Assembly (NCBI GenBank): GCA_021287065.1
Contig: JAJTBE010000088.1
Span: 1-64,000 of the forward strand
Direction: 5' to 3'
Origin: Bacillota bacterium
Lineage (GTDB): Bacteria > Vulcanimicrobiota > JAJTBE01
DNA length: 64,000 nt
In this document: positions 35,956 through 44,770 of the stretch, piece by piece
How the letters are laid out: every line of letters starts with the position of its first letter
How positions within the stretch are numbered: the first letter of the stretch is position 1
Translations under genes and position numbers: made by a program
The notes under the pieces: generated by a model
The model's input: only the letters and a program-made list of their open reading frames with translations
Told to the model about the DNA's origin: nothing
Database searches by the model: none

Positions 35956-37074
35956 CTAAGCAGTTATTGTATCACATCGGGAGAGAATCTCTCTCTCCTC
36001 GGCATAATCGGCATAATGTATGGCGATTTCCCTGAACTCTTCCGAAACTTCCAGAAACACATCAACCATTTCAGGATCAAAATGCTTGCCTTTTCCTTCT
36101 CTTATTATAGCTACAGCTTTCTCATGACTGAATGGAGGCTTATATACCCTTTTGCTGATAAGAGCGTCATAAACATCTGCGATAGCCATGAGCCTGCCGG
36201 AAATGGGTATTTCTTCGCCGGCAAGACCCTGAGGATAACCTGAGCCGTCCCATTTTTCCTGATGTGTGTAGGCTATTTCTCCGGCAAGCCTGAGAAATGA
36301 ATTGAAACCAAGCTTCAATTCAGCCCTTTTCATAGCATTAAACCCGTAAATAGTGTGCTTTTTCATTTCATCAAACTCTTCAGGCTCCAGTTTGCCGGGT
36401 TTATGCAGGATTTTGTCGGGAACGCCCACTTTGCCCACATCGTGAAGAGGAGCTGATTTATAAAGCAGGCTTATTGTGTCCTCATTGAGATATGAGGTAA
36501 ATTTAGGGTGATGTTTCAGGTGTTCAGCCAGAACCCTCACATAATTCTGAGTTCTCTTAATATGGCCTCCGGTTTCAGGATCTCTGTATTCCGCCAGAGT
36601 GCCAAGGCTCTCAATAGTTACTTCCTGTGTAAGCAGCAATTCCTTTGTTCTTTCCTGAACCATATCTTCCAGAGAATCACGGTATTTTTTCAGATCAAGA
36701 TGATTCTTAACCCTTGCAAGCACAATAGGCGGACTGACAGGTTTGGTTATGTAGTCAACCGCCCCCATAGCAAGGCCCTTCTCTTCATCTTCCACTTCCG
36801 ACATGGCAGTGATAAAGATAATGGGAATCTTTTCCGTATCCGGATTTCCCTTGAGGGTCTGACAGACTTCATATCCGTTCATATCCGGCATCATTATGTC
36901 AAGCAGAATAATATCAGGCTTCTCCTGCGCCTGGGCTATCTTCAGTGCTTTCTTCCCATTGAGCGCAACTTTAACATTATAATTCTTTTCCAGAATACCA
37001 TTAAGCAAATCAACATTTTCAGGAGTATCATCAACTACAAGTACAGTGCATCGTTTATTATCCAAAACCATCAT
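35956..37074 (-). CDS. Response regulator with HD-GYP domain (cyclic-di-GMP phosphodiesterase type)
   Basis: The receiver domain (about 8-125) has VVDDTPEN, the acceptor Asp in ILLDIMMPDMNG and Lys in YITKPVSP. A helical linker leads to the HD-GYP domain (about 155-350) with LHDVGKVGVPD, AYTHQEKWDGSGYPQGL and MAIADVYDAL, so all motifs for cyclic-di-GMP hydrolysis are present. 372 residues. The second ATG (37071) has better spacing to AAGGAG than the first. A partner kinase is not adjacent. It may lower cyclic-di-GMP to favour motility. Confidence 0.93.
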   Translation of the reverse strand: MMVLDNKRCTVLVVDDTPENVDLLNGILEKNYNVKVALNGKKALKIAQAQEKPDIILLDIMMPDMNGYEVCQTLKGNPDTEKIPIIFITAMSEVEDEEKGLAMGAVDYITKPVSPPIVLARVKNHLDLKKYRDSLEDMVQERTKELLLTQEVTIESLGTLAEYRDPETGGHIKRTQNYVRVLAEHLKHHPKFTSYLNEDTISLLYKSAPLHDVGKVGVPDKILHKPGKLEPEEFDEMKKHTIYGFNAMKRAELKLGFNSFLRLAGEIAYTHQEKWDGSGYPQGLAGEEIPISGRLMAIADVYDALISKRVYKPPFSHEKAVAIIREGKGKHFDPEMVDVFLEVSEEFREIAIHYADYAEEREILSRCDTITA

Positions 37075-37085
37075 GCGCTCCTTTT

Positions 37086-39056
37086 CTACTTTATCCTGAA
37101 TACAGATACTTCATACTCAGGCAAAAACCTGTTAACAGGGATGAAATTCTCCGGGTATTCCCTGCCCGTGCCAACCAATTCAAATTTATCAGACGACATA
37201 AAATGATCTTTTGCCGCCCTGTATGTAAAACTTTTTTCCTCTGCCGGCATATTCTGATTCTGCTGCTCTCTGTATCGTGCAAATTCACACTCATGCAGAA
37301 TAAGATATTTATATCCCAGATTTTTTACATTTTCCACATCCTGATCAGAATACGAAGGTTCGCGATCTTCATATATATGAGCAAGATAATCATTAAATCC
37401 GTTTCCGGCTCTCTCCAGATCCCTGAATTCATCACCGAACAAATCGGGCTGTCCGCCGGGTTTAAAATAATTCATATTCATATTGGCATATCTGGAGAGA
37501 ATCATTTTCTTCCCATGAAACGCCTGATAAAAATCATATCTGTCGTTGGCACCCTGAAGCGAAGGCTCCCTGCCGGGAATGGGAAGCTCATAAACCCCGC
37601 ACTGGGGTTCAGTATTAAGTTTAAAATAAATTTCAGGAATTTCTATCCTGCAAATATCGTACTTCGCCCTCGGATGATATCCTTTCATACCGGTCAGAAG
37701 ACTTACAGCCACTGCTGCGAATATCAGAAAATTGACATATTTTCCAAACTTCCATCCGGATATAAAACCGAACAACCTGCCGGCTCCCAGAGCGCAAAGC
37801 ATCATCAAACCTACTGAAGCGAAGGATAAATAGTTGTCGGGGTGGTGAAGCCTTGAGATAAAAGGAACATATTTATAAAAAAAGATATATGGCAGCGCAA
37901 CAAATTTTCCATCGACTCCCCTGTGAAATCCCTCAAGATCAGGATTGTTTACAAACTTCAGATATGGGCCAAAAGATAAAATACTGAACAGCAGAAACAC
38001 AAATAGCATCAGAAACACAAAGGGCCTTGGTTTCAGAAATGCAAACACACCAAGAATGGAAAAAAACACAGGAAAGTAAAAATACAGAGGCATCTCCTCA
38101 GCCATAATAAGCCTGACTACACTGAGATCACCATGGTTAGGGTCAGCCTGCTGTGTAGGTGAATAAACCTGCTGTGGACTGGGAATATCCTTGAAAAACG
38201 CAACACCGGCAACCTTGTATTCTCCGTTTGACTTCCCCATCAGCGGAATATATGGAATCGCCCATGGAGCGCTTATTATAAGGACAGCCAGAACAGAAAG
38301 ACCGAAGTTCAGACAGAATTGTTTAATTTCACCTGTTCTTTTGCGTATAAGTTCCAGTATTATCTTTCCGCCAATCACCAGAACCGCAATCCACAGAATA
38401 AAAAATCCGTAGAAAAAATAAAATACCGAACTTAATCCCCAGAATATCCCGAAGTACAAAGCTTTTCTTCGATCAGGTTTCTTCGAAAGCTCGTAAAGCC
38501 AATAGACCGCCAGAATCACAAATCCGATCAGCGCCTCTCTCAGACGGGCTTTTCCCAGCATCATCACAAGAAATGGATTCACTGCCATAAAAATACCGCA
38601 GAGTATCCCCGCATCTTCCCTCTTTGTAAGATTCCGGCACGCATAATATCCCGCAATGGAGTTTATCATAAGTATAATAACAAACTTCAGATTCCAGTAG
38701 AGGGGAAATGCAAAGGAAAACAATTTTCTCAAAGGATAGGAAATAGCCATAATGTCCAGCACACTGCCGGTCATAGGCAGTGAGCCGTTGGAGAGGATTC
38801 CGTAATAGATCAGATTGTAGAGATTAAATGGTTTGGCATGAATATACGAATCAATAAAAAAACCGGAGATCCACTCCCTCCAGATCCAGAAAGCGAGGAA
38901 GGAACGGCCCGGCGGTGCCACGGCAACAACATTGCCGATCTGCACTGAATAAGGATAATATGCTATAACGAATGTCAGTATTGCGCCGGCTAAAACGGCA
39001 AACCACTTTAAAACCGGCGGCAATATTTTTTTTAAACTGACACTATTCATCATCAC
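37086..39056 (-). CDS. Large polytopic membrane protein, GT-C-like
   Basis: About 656 residues with 10-12 membrane segments in the first 450, then a soluble C-terminal part of about 190 residues (FKLNTEPQCGVYELPIPGRE, YLILHECEFARYREQQN). The arrangement resembles YfhO-like or GT39-like enzymes of cell-surface glycan synthesis. The first periplasmic loop contains REWISGFFIDSYIH. It starts a few bases after accA; ATG codons at 39053 or 39050 are likelier than GTG 39056, and no good ribosome site is seen. Function unproven. Confidence 0.6.
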   Translation of the reverse strand: MMMNSVSLKKILPPVLKWFAVLAGAILTFVIAYYPYSVQIGNVVAVAPPGRSFLAFWIWREWISGFFIDSYIHAKPFNLYNLIYYGILSNGSLPMTGSVLDIMAISYPLRKLFSFAFPLYWNLKFVIILMINSIAGYYACRNLTKREDAGILCGIFMAVNPFLVMMLGKARLREALIGFVILAVYWLYELSKKPDRRKALYFGIFWGLSSVFYFFYGFFILWIAVLVIGGKIILELIRKRTGEIKQFCLNFGLSVLAVLIISAPWAIPYIPLMGKSNGEYKVAGVAFFKDIPSPQQVYSPTQQADPNHGDLSVVRLIMAEEMPLYFYFPVFFSILGVFAFLKPRPFVFLMLFVFLLFSILSFGPYLKFVNNPDLEGFHRGVDGKFVALPYIFFYKYVPFISRLHHPDNYLSFASVGLMMLCALGAGRLFGFISGWKFGKYVNFLIFAAVAVSLLTGMKGYHPRAKYDICRIEIPEIYFKLNTEPQCGVYELPIPGREPSLQGANDRYDFYQAFHGKKMILSRYANMNMNYFKPGGQPDLFGDEFRDLERAGNGFNDYLAHIYEDREPSYSDQDVENVKNLGYKYLILHECEFARYREQQNQNMPAEEKSFTYRAAKDHFMSSDKFELVGTGREYPENFIPVNRFLPEYEVSVFRIK

Positions 39057-39058
39057 TT

Positions 39059-40009
39059 TTATTTTTCGGTGAATGATCCCATTTTACGATATTTATCATA
39101 TCTGTAATTTTTCAGTTCTTCAAGGGTGAACTTCTGAAGCATTTCCAGATTCCGGAGTATAGCTTCCTTCACTGCGAAGTAGCTCTTTTCCCGATCCTTG
39201 TGAACTCCACCGAGGGGTTCGGGTATAATCTCATCAATGAGACCGTTCTTCAGAAGGAATTCCCCTGTGAGTCCCAGTGCGTTTGCTGCATCGGAAGCTT
39301 TGGAGGCATCTCTCCATATGATTGAAGCACATCCCTCAGGTGAAATCACTGAGTAGATTGAGTTTTCAAGCATAAGGATTCTGTCGCCTGCTGCAATGGC
39401 AAGAGCGCCGCCGCTGCCGCCTTCACCGATGATTACGGTGATGATGGGCACATCGAGGCCTGCCATAAGGGCGATATTTTTGGAAATAGCCTCAAACTGG
39501 CCTCTTTCCTCAGCTTCGATTCCGGGATATGCTCCGGGGGTATCAATAAATGTCACTACCGGATAACCGAATTTCTCGGCAAGTTTCATAAGCCTTCCAG
39601 CTTTTCTGAAACCGTCGGGAGCTACCATTCCGAAGTTTCTCTTCAGATTTTCCTTGGTATCCTTACCCTTCTGATGTCCCATAACCATAAAGGTCTGGTC
39701 GCCTATAGAGGCAAGACCGCCCACGAGGGCTGCATCATCAGAATAATAACGATCACCGTGAAGTTCGAAGAAGTCGTCGAATACCGCTTCGAGATAGTCG
39801 CCGGTGGTCAGTCTCTGGGGATGGCGGGCCATAAGGACTCTGTCCCAGGGTGTAAGGTTGGAATAAATATCTTTCTTGAGTTCCCGGGCTTTTTTCTCAA
39901 GAGCTTTTATTTCCTTAGAAAGGTCAATCTTTCCCGACTCATTAACCTTAATAAGTTCAAGAATTTTTTCTTCAAGTTCCAGTAACGGTTTTTCCACATC
40001 AAGTATCAT
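39059..40009 (-). CDS. accA: Acetyl-CoA carboxylase carboxyltransferase subunit alpha
   Basis: With AccD it transfers CO2 from carboxybiotin to acetyl-CoA in fatty-acid synthesis. The 316 residues show the family N-terminal helices (LSKEIKALEKKARELKKDIY), then LTPWDRVLMARHPQRLTTGD, FMVMGHQKGKDTKENLKRNF, FIDTPGAYPGIEAEERGQ and IGEGGSGGALAIAAGD. It lies 13 nt downstream of accD. Biotin carboxylase and carrier genes are not in the window. Confidence 0.96.
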   Translation of the reverse strand: MILDVEKPLLELEEKILELIKVNESGKIDLSKEIKALEKKARELKKDIYSNLTPWDRVLMARHPQRLTTGDYLEAVFDDFFELHGDRYYSDDAALVGGLASIGDQTFMVMGHQKGKDTKENLKRNFGMVAPDGFRKAGRLMKLAEKFGYPVVTFIDTPGAYPGIEAEERGQFEAISKNIALMAGLDVPIITVIIGEGGSGGALAIAAGDRILMLENSIYSVISPEGCASIIWRDASKASDAANALGLTGEFLLKNGLIDEIIPEPLGGVHKDREKSYFAVKEAILRNLEMLQKFTLEELKNYRYDKYRKMGSFTEK

Positions 40010-40021
40010 GGTCTTTCCTCC

Positions 40022-40939
40022 TTAAACTTCCACCGTCTGTTTTTCAGGCTCAGCAACTACATCTTCCGTTTTCTTTGCTTTCGGGTTAAAGAAATTGAGA
40101 ATGCGGACTAAAGTCTTTTTCATCATGCGGCGATGAACAACTTTATCGATGAAGCCGTGTTTCTGGTAGAACTCCGCGCTCTGGAAATCCGGCGGAAGTT
40201 TCTGGCGGATAGTCTGTTCGATAACTCTGCGTCCTGAGAAGCCGATAATAGCTCCGGGTTCGGCAAGAATAACATCGCCAATGGCGGCAAAGCTTGCAGC
40301 AACACCGGCTGTTGTAGGATCAGTCATAATGACGATGTAGGGAACCCCTGCCTCGCCGAGGCGGTTGATTGCTGCATTGGTTTTTACCAGCTGCATAAGG
40401 GAGAATACTCCCTCCTGCATTCTGGCTCCGCCTGAGCAGGTGGCGATAATGACGGGCAGTCTGTTGTCTGCGCCGTATTCAAGAATTCTTGTGATTTTCT
40501 CTCCCACCACTGATCCCATGGAGCCTCCTCTGAAGAAGAAGTCCATAAAACCAAGGGCCACATTATGTTCGCCGACTTTGGCTTTTCCTGTCAGTACTGC
40601 ATCGTTAAGGTTTGTTTTTTTCTGGTCGGCAGCGAGTTTGGTCATATATTCTTCGCCGAAGTTAAGTGGATCGGCGGGTAATATCTCTGTAAAAAGCTCT
40701 TCAAAGGAACCGGGTTCTGTGAGGAGCGATATACGCTCGTAGCTGGAAAGCTTATGGTGAAAACCGCATTTGTCGCACACTTTCAGTTTCTCTTCGAATA
40801 CTTTGCGGTATATGGGAGTGTCACAGCCGCTGCATTTTACCCATAAGTCACTGGGGACTTTGGGAGCCTGTACCTTTCCCTCACCCTCAGCTTCCGCTGC
40901 AGGCTTGTTTGTCTTGAATTTGTCAAAAAATGCGTTCAT
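40022..40939 (-). CDS. accD: Acetyl-CoA carboxylase carboxyltransferase subunit beta
   Basis: Beta carboxyltransferase with the N-terminal zinc ribbon CSGCDTPIYRK...CDKCGFHH and a crotonase-like domain (ATCSGGARMQEGVFSLMQL, FSGRRVIEQTIRQKLP). 305 residues from ATG 40939, with GGAGG 6 nt upstream. The frame stays open to ATG 41053, which would add a hydrophobic segment foreign to AccD and has no ribosome site. The promoter at 41096-41124 therefore gives a leader of roughly 150 nt, long enough for regulation. accA follows by 13 nt. Confidence 0.95.
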   Translation of the reverse strand: MNAFFDKFKTNKPAAEAEGEGKVQAPKVPSDLWVKCSGCDTPIYRKVFEEKLKVCDKCGFHHKLSSYERISLLTEPGSFEELFTEILPADPLNFGEEYMTKLAADQKKTNLNDAVLTGKAKVGEHNVALGFMDFFFRGGSMGSVVGEKITRILEYGADNRLPVIIATCSGGARMQEGVFSLMQLVKTNAAINRLGEAGVPYIVIMTDPTTAGVAASFAAIGDVILAEPGAIIGFSGRRVIEQTIRQKLPPDFQSAEFYQKHGFIDKVVHRRMMKKTLVRILNFFNPKAKKTEDVVAEPEKQTVEV

Positions 40940-41095
40940 AAAAAACCTCCACGCCTTAAATGCCATCGGGACGGCTAAACAAATCCCGGCGCCGACTCCT
41001 GTGGCAGCAATTATGGTATTATTGCGCTTCCGTTTAATTCCTGTTAATACCATACCTTGTTTCTGCAGACTCAGACTAAGACTGCAGTTTACGCA

Positions 41096-41124
41096 ATAAT
41101 AGATTAAATTGGATATATTGTCAA
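41096..41124 (-). promoter_or_regulatory. Strong sigma-70-type promoter of accD-accA
   Basis: On the minus strand a perfect TTGACA (41124-41119) and TATTAT (41101-41096) are 17 bp apart. The predicted start is near 41089. Confidence 0.8.
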
Positions 41125-41447
41125 GGAATAAGCTGCCGCTATGCCTCTGTGATCTCAGGCGGCAGAATTCGGAACTTATTCTTCCTCAATAGTCTCTTGG
41201 ATTTGGACACACACCAAAAAATTCCTGTCTAATCTGCAATCTCTTTATCCATAATGCCTCAAACCCCAAATAAACAGACAGTTCGTATTGCAGAAAAAAT
41301 ACATATAGCCTGAGTTAACCGGCGTATTTTTGAATCTAAGCCAAATATACAAACAAACAGCGCCGTATCAAAACAAGACAGGACTTGTCCTGTAACAGGA
41401 GAATATGTAAAAAAAATCAGGAGTGAATAACTCAAACAGGAGAAATT
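41125..41447. other. Intergenic region between accD promoter and methyltransferase gene
   Basis: No gene is visible. CTGCCGC (41133-41139) and GCGGCAG (41159-41165) form an inverted repeat just upstream of the accD -35 box. The rest is AT-rich, without a clear promoter for the rightward gene. Confidence 0.5.
41378..41393. promoter_or_regulatory. Near-perfect palindrome upstream of methyltransferase gene
   Basis: ACAGGAC and GTCCTGT flank TT. It lies 55 nt before ATG 41448 and could be an operator or an early transcript hairpin. Confidence 0.4.
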
Positions 41448-42239
41448 ATGGCAACGGATTTGAAAATTTTAGATCACAACAAAAAAGTATGGGACAAACT
41501 TTCGGAAAAAGGTTACATATGGACGGTTCCCGTAGATTCACAAACAGTTGAAAAAGCAGGAAACGGCGAATGGACAATATTTGCCACTCCCACAATTCCC
41601 ATTCCCAAAAACTGGTTTCCGGAATCCTTCAAAGGCATTAAGCTTCTGGGATTAGCATCAGGAGGAGGGCAGCAGTGTCCGGTTTTCGCAGCACTTGGAG
41701 CCGATGTTACGGTATTTGACAACTCCCCTGCCCAGCTTGATGCGGATAGAATGGTGGCAGAGAGGGAGAATCTCAGTATGTCTTATGCAGAAGGAGATAT
41801 GGCAGATTTATCAGTGTTTGCGGATAACACCTTCGATCTGATATTCCACCCTGTATCAAATTCATTTATTCCCGATGTCAATCCGGTCTGGAGAGAAGCA
41901 TTCAGAGTTCTCAAACCCGGTGGTATTCTCATCTCAGGCTTCACCAACCCCCTGACATATCTTTTCGACGAAAATGAACTCCGTCAGGGAATTATGCAGG
42001 TAAAACACAAACTCCCCTTCTACGGTGATCAACACCTGAAAGAAGAGGAGCTTAACAATCTCAGTGAAAAAGCTTTTGCCCTCGAATACAGCCACACCCT
42101 TGAGGATCAAATCGGAGGCCAGATGAAAGCGGGATTTGTCCTGACAGGAATGTTTGAAGACAAGGAACCCGATGACCTGCTTTCCGAATATACTTCCGTA
42201 TATATCGCCACAAGAGCTTTAAAGCCAGCTTCCGCATAA
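41448..42239 (+). CDS. Class I SAM-dependent methyltransferase
   Basis: Cytoplasmic methyltransferase of 263 residues. The SAM-binding motif is LLGLASGGGQQCPVFAALG, followed by VTVFDNSPAQLDADR, AEGDMADLSVF, FDLIFHPVSN and VLKPGGILISGF. This is the UbiE/methyltransferase-11 type; the substrate is unknown. AGGAG precedes ATG 41448. It is monocistronic and ends one base from the stop of the convergent gene. Confidence 0.88.
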   Translation: MATDLKILDHNKKVWDKLSEKGYIWTVPVDSQTVEKAGNGEWTIFATPTIPIPKNWFPESFKGIKLLGLASGGGQQCPVFAALGADVTVFDNSPAQLDADRMVAERENLSMSYAEGDMADLSVFADNTFDLIFHPVSNSFIPDVNPVWREAFRVLKPGGILISGFTNPLTYLFDENELRQGIMQVKHKLPFYGDQHLKEEELNNLSEKAFALEYSHTLEDQIGGQMKAGFVLTGMFEDKEPDDLLSEYTSVYIATRALKPASA

Positions 42240-42240
42240 A

Positions 42241-42924
42241 TCAGTCGTTCATACGGGTTTTAGCATAAGCAAGAGCCAGACATGTTGCCGCTGCACCTAC
42301 AGGACCAGCTACTGTGGAAAATGCAGCTCCAAGCCCCCAGGTGATTCCGGGTGCTGCGGCAAGAAGACCTCCAACACCGGTCAGAAAGAGTCCTGCACCG
42401 CTGGTTACGGTTCTTCCGAGCTGAAGGAGAAAATCTTTTCCTTCTTTCCATGTTTTCAGTTTTTCCGCATTTCCTGATTCTTTATCAAATATGGCAGTCT
42501 GGCTTTTTCCCTCATCAATATACACGCCAGTGGAACTCTGAGTATAAACCTGCTTTGTCTTACCGCCTTTATCCGTCTCGTGCATATCGAATGTGATTCC
42601 GTCTTCCGCACTTCTTCCGTAGGAAGAATCATAATACTTCAGTGTGTCGATTTTTGCGTTTTTTACTTCTTTTGTTGCCGGATCGAATACTACATTTGCA
42701 GAAACAACTTCATGTTTGTAGTTTGATTCCGCAGGAATGATAATGCCCGATTTGGCGCCTGCCTTGAGCATGGCATCTCTGGTGATTACAACTTCGCCAT
42801 CTTTTGAACTCAAGTCTACTTTATCTGTGTTGTCAAGTTTAACTATCTCAGCTGCCATTTTCAGCACATCGTTTTTTAATTCCATCGCCCGGGGAGTAAT
42901 ATCATTTCTGTTTCCAATCTGCAT
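42241..42924 (-). CDS. Hypothetical protein with C-terminal glycine-rich hydrophobic segment
   Basis: Unrecognised protein of 227 residues without a signal peptide. Residues 1-160 are hydrophilic with mixed strands (VVSANVVFDPATKEVKN, YDSSYGRSAEDGITFDM). The last 60 residues are a Gly/Ala-rich hydrophobic region (GAGLFLTGVGGLLAAAPGIT, LGAAFSTVAGPVGAAATCLA) able to insert in membrane as a glycine-zipper hairpin. The Asn/Ile/polar start (MQIGNRNDITP) recalls the two glycine-zipper proteins at 51921 and 52752, though clear similarity is limited. A weak AGGA site lies 11 nt upstream. Confidence 0.7.
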   Translation of the reverse strand: MQIGNRNDITPRAMELKNDVLKMAAEIVKLDNTDKVDLSSKDGEVVITRDAMLKAGAKSGIIIPAESNYKHEVVSANVVFDPATKEVKNAKIDTLKYYDSSYGRSAEDGITFDMHETDKGGKTKQVYTQSSTGVYIDEGKSQTAIFDKESGNAEKLKTWKEGKDFLLQLGRTVTSGAGLFLTGVGGLLAAAPGITWGLGAAFSTVAGPVGAAATCLALAYAKTRMND

Positions 42925-43162
42925 TTTTATAACATCCTTTCAAAAGAAAAAATCCCTTCCTGAATTTAGAATACAAAAATAGAAACACTAAATCAACATC
43001 AGCCAGATTAGCAATTTGTTAACATTTGACATGAATTAAAAGATATTTAAGCTTTCCGCAGAGCCGCTGCATAACATAGAAATGATTCCATGCCTTGAAG
43101 GGTTTTATACACTCACCGATATCCCGCAAGCAACCAACCGCCAGCAAACCTGATAACGGAAA
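42925..43162. other. Intergenic, no gene seen
   Basis: AT-rich up to about 43060, then C-rich words (CCAACCGCCAGCAAACC) like the 91-bp repeat unit at 11.7 kb. No promoter or RNA gene is evident. Confidence 0.4.
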
Positions 43163-43206
43163 GCCTCCGCCAACACTACCGGATCGCAGGCGTCCCGCCT
43201 GCCCCC
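43163..43206 (+). repeat. GC-rich hairpin module B, copy beside element 5
   Basis: ACTACCGGATCGCAGGCG and CAGGCGTCCCGCCTG directly precede element copy 5, the same arrangement as at 11319-11362. Confidence 0.7.
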
Positions 43207-43495
43207 AATGCCGCTGAATTAGTAAAAATCCACTCAAATTCCCCAAGCCTAATACTCTTGTTTTTCAAGGAGGGAGGTTCGGAGGGCAACCTCGCTTTTT
43301 TAAAAAAGCGTGGTTCCCTCTGACGGTTCCCAAATCCCCACGGTCCACATGGTATCCAAAATCCCCCGGTCGGTCCCCCATTCCCAAAGTTTTGGGATGG
43401 AGGTCCGGAGGAAACTTTTTTCAAAAAAGTTTTCTCCGGCAGCCGGGCGAACGGTTACAATTCTCGTGGTTGTTCAGATGAATCCATACGTGCCA
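43207..43495 (+). repeat. Dispersed structured element, copy 5
   Basis: First of three near-identical head-to-tail copies. It runs from AATGCCGCTGAATTAG to GATGAATCCATACGTGCC. Hairpin 1 has a perfect CGCTTTTTT/AAAAAAGCG core. Hairpin 2 is intact. Between them lies a block of GGTCGGTCCC-type words that varies in length between copies. Confidence 0.9.
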
Positions 43496-43507
43496 ATGCC
43501 TATCCAC

Positions 43508-43790
43508 AATGCCGCTGAATTAGTAAAAATCCACTCCAATTCCCAAGCCTAATACTCTTGTTTTTCAAGGAGGGAGGTTCGGAGGGTAACCTCGCTTTTT
43601 TAAAAAAGCGTGGTTCCCTCTGAGGGTCCCCAAATCCCCACGGTCGGGTCCCAAAACTCCTGGTCGGTCCCCATTCCCAAAGTTTTGGGATGGAGGTCCG
43701 GAGGAAACTTTTTTCAAAAAAGTTTTCTCCGGGAGCCGGGCAAACGGTTACAATTCTCGTGGTTGTTCAGATGAATCCATACGTGCCAAT
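43508..43790 (+). repeat. Dispersed structured element, copy 6
   Basis: Second of three tandem copies, 301 bp after copy 5. It differs mainly in the GGTCGG(T)CCC block between the two hairpins. Confidence 0.9.
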
Positions 43791-43800
43791 GCCTGCCCCC

Positions 43801-44085
43801 AATGCCGCTGAATTAGTAAAAATCCACTCAAATTCCCCAAGCCCAATACTCTTGTTTTTCAAGGAGGGAGGTTCGGAGGGTAACCTCGCTTTTTTAAAAA
43901 AGCGTGGTTCCCTCTGACGGTCCCCAAATCCCCACGGTCGGTCCCTAAACTCCCGGTCGGTCCCCATTCCCAAAGTTTTGGGATGGAGGTCCGGAGGAAA
44001 CTTTTTTCAAAAAAGTTTTCTCCGGGAACCGGGCAAACGGTTACAATTCTCGTGGTTGTTCAGATGAATCCATACCTTAATCAGA
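43801..44085 (+). repeat. Dispersed structured element, copy 7
   Basis: Third tandem copy, 293 bp after copy 6. Its trailing end ATCCATACCTTAATCAG is slightly decayed. Confidence 0.9.
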
Positions 44086-44160
44086 GGTATTAGGCTCGCT
44101 CCTATAGCCTGCAGAATACTGTTTTTATGGGGTTTTATGGTGGAGTAGGTTTGCTGTGAA

Positions 44161-44206
44161 GGCGGACCCTGCGGGTCCGCGTCGGGGTTGCAAACCCCTC
44201 CTACGA
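44161..44206 (-). repeat. GC-rich hairpin module C, copy 2
   Basis: GGCGGACCCTGCGGGTCCGC followed by GTCGGGGTTGCAAACCCC, the reverse of module C at 12309. Confidence 0.75.
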
Positions 44207-44267
44207 TCGCTTGCCGGAGCTTGTGGTTATTGGGTTTGCTGGCGGTTTGCTGTGGGTTTGGGGACCG

Positions 44268-44312
44268 GGGGACAGGCGGGGACGCCTGCGATCCGGCAGT
44301 CGCTTGCCTGAG
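44268..44312 (-). repeat. GC-rich hairpin module B, minus-strand copy
   Basis: GGGGACAGGCGGGGACGCCTG followed by CGATCCGGCAGTCGCTTGCC. The spaces 44207-44267 and 44313-44383 hold only repeat-like TTGCTGGCGGTT words. Confidence 0.7.
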
Positions 44313-44383
44313 CTTGTGGTTACTGGGTTTACTGGCGGTTAGCGAAAGTTGATTACAGGCGGGTACATTATTTTTACCAATGA

Positions 44384-44654
44384 CCATGAATTAAGGCATG
44401 GATTTATCTGAACGCTCACAAGAATTATAACCGTTTGCCAAGCTCCCAGAGAAAACTTTTTGAAAAAAGTTTCCTCCGGACCTCCATCCCAAAACTTCTG
44501 AATTGGGGGACCGACCGGGGACCGTGGGGATTGGGGACCGTCAGAGAAGACCACGCTTTTTTGGAATAACAAGGTCTCCTCCGAACCTCCTCCCTTGAAA
44601 AACAAGAGTATTTAGTTGGGAGGTTGAGTGGATTTTTATTAATTCAGTGGCATT
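44384..44654 (-). repeat. Dispersed structured element, copy 8
   Basis: Minus-strand copy from CCATGAATTAAGGCATGG to AATTCAGTGGCATT. Its hairpin 1 carries the GAGACC/GGTCT-type arms seen in copy 3, with the inner core decayed on one side (GGAATAACAAGG). Nothing recognisable lies between it and the stop codon at 44771. Confidence 0.85.
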
Positions 44655-44770
44655 CACCCTAAAGTTGGCGGGAGTTTACAGCGCTTTTTGGAGGATTTGA
44701 GGTTTGAGTTTGCAGTGAATACGGACCCTGCGGGCAATGCCCCTAATCCTCCGAATTCCTGAAACCGGTA

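Noticed and set aside
40940-41053. N-terminal extension of accD by 38 residues
   Set aside because: The extension is hydrophobic and foreign to AccD, has no ribosome site, and ATG 40939 has a well-spaced GGAGG.
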